NCBI RefSeq assembly: GCF_036203305.1
Contig: NZ_CP108131.1
Coordinates: 3,906,001-3,970,000 of the forward strand
Direction: 5' to 3'
Source of the DNA: Streptomyces sp. NBC_00190
Lineage (GTDB): Bacteria > Actinomycetota > Actinomycetes > Streptomycetales > Streptomycetaceae
DNA length: 64,000 nt
Under the pieces are notes generated by a model. The model saw nothing but the letters and a program-made list of their open reading frames with translations, was not told the DNA's origin and ran no database searches. The first letter of the stretch is position 1, and the number at the start of each line of letters is the position of its first letter. Made by a program: the position numbers and the translations under genes. This document shows positions 55,240 to 61,595 of the stretch, piece by piece.

Positions 55240-55561
55240 AGCCGTGGCTCCGCTCGACGGTCGCGACGTGCAGGGTGTAGCTCTCGTACCAGTCCTCGCG
55301 GCCCTGCTTCATGGCCGCCTGGTGCTCCAGGTCCCCCCGCCACGCGGCGAGGGACTCGTGGTCGCGGAAGTAGGCGACCGTGATGCCGAGGCCTCCCGGG
55401 GTACGGGCGGACTCGTAGCCGAGGAACCCGGGATTCTCCGCGACGATCTCGTTCATCCGGGCGAGGGTCTCGGGGTATCCGCTGTCGTCGGCGGAGCGGA
55501 CATTGCTGAAAACGGCCATGAGATACGGCGGTTCGAAGGCCTGTACGGGCTGGATGCTCAT
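55223..55561 (-). CDS. Antibiotic biosynthesis monooxygenase-like (ABM) protein
   Basis: 112 residues, a ferredoxin-like ABM domain (YLMAVFSNVRS, PGFLGYESART, TVAYFRDHESLAAWRGD, EDWYESYTLHVATVER). Cofactor-free monooxygenases, IsdG-type heme oxygenases and non-enzymatic relatives share this fold. ATG 55561 follows GGAGGG. It is translationally linked to the amidohydrolase gene, so both may act on one aromatic or polyketide-like substrate (inference). Confidence 0.8.
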   Translation of the reverse strand: MSIQPVQAFEPPYLMAVFSNVRSADDSGYPETLARMNEIVAENPGFLGYESARTPGGLGITVAYFRDHESLAAWRGDLEHQAAMKQGREDWYESYTLHVATVERSHGFARNG

Positions 55562-55674
55562 GCCCACCACCCTCCGCGGCGCGCCGCCGGCATGTCCACC
55601 GGAATCTGCCCCGGAAGGCCAAAGGGATCCAAGTTTTGACCATCCCCGGCCAGGGCGTCCGCAGGAGGCGCTCC

Positions 55675-56562
55675 TCAGAACAGTCCGTCCTGCTCGGCGG
55701 GCGGCCGCGCGGCCGCGGGCGGGATCACCGCCACCGGCACGGTCGTCACGGCCTCGCCCTCCGGGGGGGCGAGTTCCCACCCGGCCAGCAGCCGGGTGTC
55801 CACCACCAGCCCGTCCGCGAGGTGCAGATCGGGGCCGACCGCGCCCACCAGCCGGCCCGCGACGGCCCCGCCGGGCACCATCTCGGTGATCACCCCCACG
55901 GGTGCGGGCAGTCCGTCCAGCCCGAACGGCTCCGCGTGGTCGGCGACTTCGCACTTCACCCGCTCCAGCGACTCCGGCCACCCGGGCAGCGCGGCGGCCC
56001 GGGCATGCAGCTCGGCGACCTCCCGGGCCCGGTCGGACGCGGCCGGCAGATGCGCCCGTACGGCCCGCTTGCGGGCGTACGCGATCCGGTCCGGCACCCC
56101 GAGGGCGGCCCGCAGCAGCTCCTCCGTGCGCCGGGTGGCCATGAGCGGCCCCCGGCCGAGCCAGGCCCAGGCCACGGCGCCCTGCTCCAGCAGCCGGGCC
56201 GAGCCGCGCTCCTCGGCGGTGATGCCGACCTTGACCATCCCGGGCCCGAACCACGCCAGATAGACGCGGTAGGTGCGCGGATCGGCGGCATTGGTGTCGG
56301 CGGCCACCGAGAACGACCGGTCGAGGCGCGCGCATTCGGGGCACTGCGCGTTCCCGGCGCGGCCGGGCACGGTCGCGCCGGTGGGGCAGGGCGTCCGTTT
56401 CCCGGCCCGCCGGACGCCGAGGCAGCGCCGCTCCGTCCGGGCGACGAAGGCCAGCCGCTGCCCGTACGCGAGCACGCTCGCCCGCTCGCCGCGCCCCTCC
56501 CCGTACCAGCCGATAGCGGGGCGGCCGTCGTTCCACCGGATCCCGGTGCACCACCAGCTCAC
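55675..56562 (-). CDS. DUF2797 protein with Cys-rich N-terminal segment
   Basis: 295 residues of the DUF2797 family. A Cys cluster (CLGVRRAGKRTPCPTG and AQCPECARLD) suggests zinc binding. RVYLAWFGPGMVKVGIT and SARLLEQGA resemble the GIY-YIG nuclease-like core, so a nucleic-acid role is possible but unproven. The GTG start overlaps the stop of the lrp gene (GTGA), so the two are co-translated. Confidence 0.8.
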   Translation of the reverse strand: MSWWCTGIRWNDGRPAIGWYGEGRGERASVLAYGQRLAFVARTERRCLGVRRAGKRTPCPTGATVPGRAGNAQCPECARLDRSFSVAADTNAADPRTYRVYLAWFGPGMVKVGITAEERGSARLLEQGAVAWAWLGRGPLMATRRTEELLRAALGVPDRIAYARKRAVRAHLPAASDRAREVAELHARAAALPGWPESLERVKCEVADHAEPFGLDGLPAPVGVITEMVPGGAVAGRLVGAVGPDLHLADGLVVDTRLLAGWELAPPEGEAVTTVPVAVIPPAAARPPAEQDGLF

Positions 56563-56993
56563 AGCGGGAGCGGCCGCTCGAAGAAGGTGTCCAGGACGAC
56601 GGTGGCGTGCGTACCGCTGACCCCGTCGATCGCGTAGAGCCGCCGCAGGACGTCCTGCAACTGCCCGGTCGAGGCCGTGCGCACCTTGACCATGACGGAC
56701 GCGCTGCCCGCGATGATGTGCGCCTCCTGGATCTCGGGGATCGCGGCGAAGGCGGCGGCGGACTCACCCATCCAGGCGTTGGAGTCGACCATCACATAGG
56801 CGAGTACCCCACTGCCGACGGCCGCCGGGTCGACCTCGACGGTGGTCCGCCGGATCACCCCGCGCTCGCGCAGCTTGCGGACCCGTTCGTGGGTGGCCCC
56901 GGCAGAGAGCCCCACGGCCGCGCCGAGAGCGGCGTACGACTGGCCAGCGTCCTCCTGCAGGCGCAGAACGAGCGCCCGGTCTATGTCGTCCAC
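56559..56993 (-). CDS. Lrp/AsnC-family regulator
   Basis: 144 residues: N-terminal helix-turn-helix (DIDRALVLRLQEDAGQSYAALGAAVGLSAGATHERVRKL) and C-terminal RAM ligand-binding domain (AYVMVDS...AHIIAGSASVMVKVR). GTG 56993 has GGAGG 8 nt upstream and gives the usual length; an in-frame extension upstream has no support. It is divergent from the SMP-30 gene, which it probably regulates through the dyad at 57064. Confidence 0.9.
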   Translation of the reverse strand: MDDIDRALVLRLQEDAGQSYAALGAAVGLSAGATHERVRKLRERGVIRRTTVEVDPAAVGSGVLAYVMVDSNAWMGESAAAFAAIPEIQEAHIIAGSASVMVKVRTASTGQLQDVLRRLYAIDGVSGTHATVVLDTFFERPLPL

Positions 56994-57063
56994 TCGATCT
57001 TCCTCCCATGGGCCCGTCGGCCCTTGCGAAGACGGTACCTGATCCTGCAATCTCACCATCGAA

Positions 57064-57078
57064 CCGAACAACATTCGG
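57064..57078. promoter_or_regulatory. Dyad in the lrp / SMP-30 divergent promoter
   Basis: CCGAA-CAACA-TTCGG, 22 bp before the SMP-30 start, flanked by GCAAT elements (57049 and 57079). Candidate Lrp-family operator. Confidence 0.5.
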
Positions 57079-57100
57079 CAATGCTTGCTCAGGGGGAATC

Positions 57101-58012
57101 ATGTCTGCCATAGCCGACCTCACCTTGTACGAGATCCTGGACGAACGCTTCAAGACCGGCCGCTGCGCCAACGGCGACGCGCGCCTGGACCGGCTCTACG
57201 ACGACTGCCGCTGGGCGGAAGGCCCGCTGTACCTGCCGGCCTGGCGGCAACTGGTGTGGAGCGACATCCCCAACGACCGGATGCTTCGCTGGGACGAGAC
57301 GACCGGCGCGGTCTCCGTCTTCCGCTCCCCGGCCGGACACCCCAACGGCAACACCCTGGACCGCGAAGGCCGCCTGATCACCTGTGAGCAGGGCGGCCGG
57401 CGCGTCACCCGCACCGAACCCGACGGCAGCATCACCGTCATCGCCGACCGCTTCGAGGGAAAGCGGCTCAACAGCCCCAATGACGCCGTGGTCCGCTCGG
57501 ACGGCTCGATCTGGTTCTCCGACCCGGACTTCGGCATCACCAGCGACTACGAAGGCCACCGCGCGCCCAGCGAGATCGGCGCCTGCAACCTCTACCGGGC
57601 CGACCCCGCGACCGGTGAGGTCCGCATGGTCGCCGACGGCTTCCTCGGCCCCAACGGGCTGGTGTTCTCCCCCGACGAGAACGAACTGTTCGCGGCGGAC
57701 ACCCGCGCGGGCCACATCAGGGCCTTCAAGGTCACCGACGACGGCACCCTCACCGGCGACCGGGTCTTCACCGCCTGCCCCGGGGTCGACAACATCCGCT
57801 TCGACGACGAGGGCAGGCTGTGGGCGGCCGCGATGGAGAACGGCGTCCGGTGCTACGCCGCGGACGGCACCCTGATCGGCCGCCTACGCGTCCCCGAACC
57901 CGTCTCGAACATCGCCTTCGGCGGCCCCAAGAACAACCGCCTCTTCATCACCGCCACCACCTCCCTCTACTCCCTGGTGATGTCCGTGACCGGTCTCCCC
58001 CGGGTCCGCTGA
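57101..58012 (+). CDS. SMP-30/gluconolactonase-like sugar lactone hydrolase
   Basis: 303 residues, six-bladed beta-propeller. Divalent-metal ligands are visible: Glu in WAEGPLYL, Asn in NSPNDAVV, Asn in GPNGLVFS and Asp in GVDNIRFD. It is expected to hydrolyse a lactone in the cytoplasm. AGGGGGAATC precedes the ATG. It is divergently arranged with an Lrp-type regulator. Confidence 0.88.
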   Translation: MSAIADLTLYEILDERFKTGRCANGDARLDRLYDDCRWAEGPLYLPAWRQLVWSDIPNDRMLRWDETTGAVSVFRSPAGHPNGNTLDREGRLITCEQGGRRVTRTEPDGSITVIADRFEGKRLNSPNDAVVRSDGSIWFSDPDFGITSDYEGHRAPSEIGACNLYRADPATGEVRMVADGFLGPNGLVFSPDENELFAADTRAGHIRAFKVTDDGTLTGDRVFTACPGVDNIRFDDEGRLWAAAMENGVRCYAADGTLIGRLRVPEPVSNIAFGGPKNNRLFITATTSLYSLVMSVTGLPRVR

Positions 58013-58030
58013 GGACCCGGGGGAGCCCCG

Positions 58031-58396
58031 CTAGCGGGCGACGAACTGCGTCAGGATCGCCTGCACCTCGTAGATGTCGACACCCTTGGTGAAGGTCTTC
58101 TCGATCGGCGCCGAGCTCCCGGATATCCAGATCTTGAGCTCGGCGTCGAGATCGAAGTGGCCGGCGGTCTCCACGGAGAAGTGCGTGATGCTCCGGTACG
58201 GGACGGAGTGGTACTCCACCTTCTTGCCCGTGAGCCCCTGCTTGTCGACGAGCACCAGCCTGCGATCGGTGAACAGGATCGTGTCCCGGATCAGCTGATA
58301 GGCGGCGTGCACCTGCTCGCCATGCCCCAGCAGTCGCGCGTAGTCCCGCTGCGCCGATGCCGGGTCGACGCTGTGCGCGTTTCCGAACAGTCCCAT
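58031..58396 (-). CDS. Bacterial PH-domain protein
   Basis: 121 residues. The core (YQLIRDTILFTDRRLVLVDKQGLTGKKVEYHSVPYRSITHFSVETAG) is the bacterial PH-like domain, found in stress-related cytosolic proteins of unknown ligand. It is convergent with the SMP-30 gene, 18 bp apart. Confidence 0.88.
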   Translation of the reverse strand: MGLFGNAHSVDPASAQRDYARLLGHGEQVHAAYQLIRDTILFTDRRLVLVDKQGLTGKKVEYHSVPYRSITHFSVETAGHFDLDAELKIWISGSSAPIEKTFTKGVDIYEVQAILTQFVAR

Positions 58397-58572
58397 GAGA
58401 GCCCCCGATTTCTAGTTCGAACGATCTTCAGAACCGTACCGAGGGCCGGACGTAACCCGCGTCCCCCGCCAGAGCCATCTCACCCCCGACTACTCCCGGG
58501 GTACCCCCTCCCCACGAAGGAGGAGACCGGGCGTGTCAGGGCATACGACGAAGGCCCCCAAGATTTCTCCTG

Positions 58573-58631
58573 GGGCCTTCGCCCTGCTGTGCACTCGGCA
58601 GGATTCGAGCCTGCGACCTTCCGATCCGTAG
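58573..58631 (-). repeat. Degenerate copy of tRNA-Arg(ACG) 3' half (att-like)
   Basis: Matches 60466-60524, offset 1893 bp. Over 58578-58627 it has four mismatches to the intact tRNA-Arg (three in the tRNA part), and the match stops within the anticodon arm. There is no 5' half or acceptor partner. It is the expected distal att site of an element integrated at tRNA-Arg, now drifting. Confidence 0.75.
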
Positions 58632-59078
58632 CTCGGAGTAGATCGGCCACCCAATGCCATTACGGCTACTGTCGGGCATACCAGCAGCGCGGGCATTGCG
58701 AGCTCCATGATCACATCACGGGCACATGCGTGCGAGCCTCTGACCAATACGGCCGCCACGTTTCCCGGGCTGCCGAAAGTCCCCGCGTGGGGAGCTCGGC
58801 AAAGGCGCTGCGATCACAGGCATGACCCTCGCCATCATCACGCTGACTCACATGACAGCGCCCTTCACCCGTCTCGGCTGGTGGCCATAAGCAGCGAAGG
58901 CTTATGGACGGCACACGTCCTTGGCTTGGGAAACGCCGGCGATCGGGCACCGGCCAGCTGCTGAACGCCAACCGCACCGGCCGGACCGTGACAGCCGTGC
59001 ACACCCTCCTGACCTGCCAATATTTAGGATGAAAGAGGCTCATTCGGTATGCGCTCACAGCCTTTCAGTTGCACGCGG

Positions 59079-59108
59079 TTGACTCGGTCCAGGGCGTGAT
59101 CCTATTGT
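59079..59108 (+). promoter_or_regulatory. Promoter of the small membrane protein gene
   Basis: TTGACT (59079-59084), 18-nt spacer, TATTGT (59103-59108), about 87 bp before GTG 59195. Confidence 0.5.
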
Positions 59109-59194
59109 CCGCCTTGCGTGCGGTTGCAGCCGAAGGCGACAAAAGCTGACCGATTCCTGATTGATACTGCGATCTGAGCAAGTGAGGGACAGTC

Positions 59195-59470
59195 GTGGGG
59201 TTGCTGCTTTCGTACCTGCTCATCTTCCTCGTCGAATGCGGCTTGATGGCGCTGCAGATAGTTGGTGCATTCTTCTTTCTGCTGAGTGTGGCTTTGTTTA
59301 TCCGGCGCTTCACCACTGCGCGTAAGCGTCGGACCGACGGCTACTTGCGGAAAGTGGTGGCGGTTGCACCATACGTGTTTGGCGGCGTCGGCTTTTTCTT
59401 GCTGGTTTCTGCTTCAGCAGCGCTCTCCATCGGGAAGGAATGGGGCATTTTCGAAACCTGGGTGATATAG
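59195..59470 (+). CDS. Small two-to-three-helix membrane protein in element remnant
   Basis: 91 residues: two transmembrane helices (LLLSYLLIFLVECGLMALQIVG and an adjacent hydrophobic FFFLLSVALF), a basic loop (RRFTTARKRRTDGYLRK), then a third helix (PYVFGGVGFFLLVSASAAL). GTG start with GAGGGA upstream. GC content and codon use (many T-ending codons) differ from the core, which marks it as acquired. Function unknown; it may be element cargo. Confidence 0.6.
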   Translation: MGLLLSYLLIFLVECGLMALQIVGAFFFLLSVALFIRRFTTARKRRTDGYLRKVVAVAPYVFGGVGFFLLVSASAALSIGKEWGIFETWVI

Positions 59471-59526
59471 GCCCAAACCCTTTACCCGTGTGAGCCCACC
59501 TGCTGACCGCCGGCAACGATGTACGG

Positions 59527-59565
59527 CGCGAGTCACCGTGGGTTCAAATCCCACACCCACCGCAG
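59527..59565 (+). repeat. Stray tRNA 3' fragment, tRNA-Ser-like
   Basis: A T-arm GTGGG-TTCAAAT-CCCAC (59539-59555) followed by acceptor strand ACCCACC, discriminator G and CA, preceded by what looks like a variable arm. The discriminator G and the variable-arm remnant suggest a tRNA-Ser. No 5' half is near. It may mark a second integration scar within the remnant. Confidence 0.6.
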
Positions 59566-59760
59566 GTGAGCAGCCTCTGACAGCCAACTCGGTCAGAGGC
59601 TATTCGCGTTCGGTGACCGCCTCAGCCCGCGATTAAGCCCTACGCCCCGGCCTTACGGGCATGGAAGGGCACGGGGCGCTGTTCCTGATCATCCTCAACA
59701 GCACCACGCTCGATGTGCTGAGACCACCGGAGCAACCGACAATCCCGTGCACTGCCGCAC

Positions 59761-60120
59761 GTGTCAGGGAAGCGGCCGCTCCGACGGCTACCACCGCCCC
59801 GCTCCGCACTGAGCCTCTGCTCCCGCTGCCACGGAACCGGCCTCGGCGAAGACCTCGCCCGGTTACCCGTCTCCGAGCACGCCCGCCGCCTCGTGGAAGC
59901 CTGCGCCGCCCTGCAATCCCTCTACCCGGATCGCGCGCTCACCCGCTGGACTCACACGCTCCGCTTCCGAGGCCACTTCTCCACCAAGTCCCGCCGGTAC
60001 TCGACCACGCCCGGCGAATCCGTCCTCGCCGCCACCATCGCCCGCGACATCCAGCTCAACCGCCAGACCGCCCGCGAGGCCTTGCACGACCAACTCGCCC
60101 TCCAAGGAGCGGTGTCTTGA
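59761..60120 (+). pseudogene. Replication initiator (RepSA-like) C-terminal remnant
   Basis: The frame encodes CSRCHGTGLGEDL, HARRLVEACAALQSLYPDRALTRW and LRFRGHFSTKSRRYSTT, typical of the C-terminal part of the Rep proteins of pSAM2-like elements, then jumps to PGESVLAATIARDIQLNRQTAREAL. In intact relatives several dozen residues separate these, so there is an internal deletion near residue 85. The N-terminal two-thirds are missing. A zinc-finger-like VHCRTCQGSGRSDGYH in another frame (59745-59808) is probably the end of a preceding element gene. Confidence 0.72.
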
Positions 60121-60317
60121 CGACCAGCGTCATCCAACCGAAGTGGCACACCACCGCCGAGGTCGCCGTCATGCTCGGCTTCGGCCCGTCCAAGACGAAG
60201 ATGCTCGTGCTCACCGGTGAGATCCGGTCCGTGAAGGTCGGACGCAACCGGAAGATCCTGCCCTCGTCCATCCGAAGGTGGCACAGCGGATCCTGCGGCA
60301 CTCGCAGATCGCCATGA
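60117..60317 (+). pseudogene. Excisionase (Xis) truncated by deletion
   Basis: Starts TTG overlapping the rep stop (TTGA). The first ~50 residues (VIQPKWHTTAEVAVMLGFG, SKTKMLVLTGEIRSVKVG) are a standard MerR-like excisionase helix-turn-helix. From about 60265 the frame runs into integrase DNA out of phase (SIRRWHSGSCGTRRSP), so the normal end is lost. Confidence 0.75.
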
Positions 60318-60433
60318 CGATGGAGGTGTACGCCGAGGCGAGCGAAGAGGCACGGGCCGCGATCGGCTTAGCTGTCCGAAGCGATGGGCGGCGTCGGCGG
60401 CTGAGGTGGTTGCCGTACTTCGCTGCCGTATGA
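60266..60433 (+). pseudogene. Tyrosine integrase C-terminal fragment
   Basis: The last ~55 codons of a phage-type integrase: VHPKVAQRILRHSQIAMTM, then EVYAEASEEARAAIG, including the catalytic His/Lys-region and the nucleophilic Tyr. It has no start and is joined out of frame to the excisionase remnant, showing that the junction deletion removed most of int. It ends 50 bp from the tRNA-Arg 3' end, as in intact elements. Confidence 0.8.
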
Positions 60434-60445
60434 CCGAAACGACAG

Positions 60446-60471
60446 AGGCCCCGGATTTTCATCCGGGGCCT
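60446..60471 (-). terminator. Terminator of tRNA-Arg(ACG)
   Basis: An 11-bp perfect stem (60446-60456 with 60461-60471) and 4-nt loop, just beyond the tRNA 3' end on the minus strand. Confidence 0.85.
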
Positions 60472-60482
60472 TCGTCCTGCTG

Positions 60483-60555
60483 TGCACTCGGCAGGATTCG
60501 AACCTGCAACCTTCTGATCCGTAGTCAGATGCTCTATCCGTTAAGCTACGAGTGC
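60483..60555 (-). tRNA. tRNA-Arg(ACG)
   Basis: Acceptor GCACTCG/CGAGTGC, anticodon stem TCTGA/TCAGA with loop CTACGGA (ACG), T-loop TTCGAAT, discriminator A; CCA is not encoded. A34 is the substrate of TadA, encoded at 40397. Integration site of the element remnant to its left. Confidence 0.97.
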
Positions 60556-60731
60556 TTGGGCTTCCCGGGGTTTTGCGCCCCGTTGGCCTTGCGAGAACAA
60601 CAATACATGGACCTCGGCGGGACGCGAAATCCATTACCCAAACCGCCGCTGACCTGCGGAAACGAGCCGGATGGAGATCGTCCGGATGGGTTCGCACAGA
60701 GGTCGGGGCGGACCGGATTGCCCCGGAACGC

Positions 60732-60767
60732 ATCGAAGCCCCGGTCCGTCAGGACCGGGGCTTCGAT
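60732..60767 (-). terminator. Terminator of tRNA-Ser(GCT)
   Basis: A 16-bp perfect stem (60732-60747 with 60752-60767) with a 4-nt loop, 7 bp past the tRNA 3' end. Confidence 0.9.
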
Positions 60768-60773
60768 GAGGTG

Positions 60774-60864
60774 CGGAGGCGGAGGGATTTGAACCCTCGA
60801 TGGACCGTAAAGCCCAAACCGCATTAGCAGTGCGGCGCCATAGACCGGACTAGGCGACGCCTCC
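60774..60864 (-). tRNA. tRNA-Ser(GCT)
   Basis: Acceptor GGAGGCG/CGCCTCC, discriminator G, anticodon stem CCGCA/TGCGG with loop CTGCTAA (GCT), long variable arm and T-loop TTCAAAT. CCA is not encoded. Confidence 0.97.
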
Positions 60865-61050
60865 AGCACACCCCCGCGTACGAAGGTGCGTGCAGATGAT
60901 GACACAGGCGCAGGGCCCCTCACCAATCCGCTCCCACGGTACTAGGAGGGACGGTCGGAGGGCAAAGCCTTAAAGCCCCCTCGGTACGCAACGTCGGCGG
61001 GCCCGCGTCGTTGGTCAGGCGTACGACGTACGGACGACCTGGAGTGCCCC

Positions 61051-61476
61051 ATGCTGCGTCTCGCGGCCTTCGCCGTCACCTCCGCCCTGACCGCCGCCGC
61101 CGCGGGGCCGCTGCCCCCGCTGCCCCTGGGCCGGCTGCTGGCGACACCCGACCGCCTCACCATCGCCATGACCGACACCGGCACGCGCCAGCTGGACCGC
61201 GAGTTCCGGCTCGAATGCGACCCCGTGGGCGGCGACCACCCCTGGAAGGAGCAGTCCTGCGCCCGTCTGGACCAGCTCTCCAAGGAGGGGAAGGACCCGT
61301 TCGCGCCCGTCTCCCAGCGGCAGATCTGCTCGCTGCAGTACGGGGGCCCCGCGACCGCCCGGATCACCGGTACCTGGCACGGGCAGCGGGTGGACGCGAC
61401 CTTCCGCCGGACGAACGGGTGCGAAATCAGCCGTTGGGACGAGATGGAACCTCTGCTTCCACCCGGGCGTTCCTGA
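61051..61476 (+). CDS. Secreted subtilisin inhibitor-like (SSI, I16) protein
   Basis: 141 residues: a short signal peptide (LRLAAFAVTSALTAAAAGP), then an SSI-type domain with LECDPVGGDHP...CARLDQL, QRQICSLQYGG, ARITGTWHGQRVDATF and NGCEIS. The four Cys match the two SSI disulfides. In SSI the P1 residue is the second after the third Cys, which here is Leu, suggesting inhibition of subtilisin/chymotrypsin-like proteases. The usual C-terminal tail is replaced by RWDEMEPLLPPGRS. Confidence 0.82.
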   Translation: MLRLAAFAVTSALTAAAAGPLPPLPLGRLLATPDRLTIAMTDTGTRQLDREFRLECDPVGGDHPWKEQSCARLDQLSKEGKDPFAPVSQRQICSLQYGGPATARITGTWHGQRVDATFRRTNGCEISRWDEMEPLLPPGRS

Positions 61477-61595
61477 CCTGGGAGGATGCGCGGGATGAGT
61501 GGTATCCACCTCACATCGGCCACCCCGGCGGGGGACTGTGGCCTTAGACTCCTCCCGTGACATGCCGGTAGTTGTGGTCAGGGAGGAAGCTCGTC

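Larger units (their letters stand above)
58397..59194. other. 798-bp gap with tRNA-Arg fragment and low-GC DNA
   Basis: It contains a GAAGGCCCC/GGGGCCTTC hairpin (58550-58580), the degenerate tRNA-Arg 3' fragment at 58573-58631, then about 450 bp without a convincing gene and with lower GC than the core, ending in a promoter for the small membrane protein at 59195. Confidence 0.55.
58573..60524. mobile_element. Decayed pSAM2/AICE-type integrative element at tRNA-Arg(ACG)
   Basis: A 1.9-kb segment between tRNA-Arg repeats with, in order, a small membrane protein, a stray tRNA 3' fragment, and truncated replication initiator (RepSA-like), excisionase and integrase remnants. The rep-xis-int order next to the tRNA is that of actinomycete integrative and conjugative elements. 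Transfer genes are gone and each of the three core genes has lost parts, so it cannot excise by itself. Confidence 0.78.
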
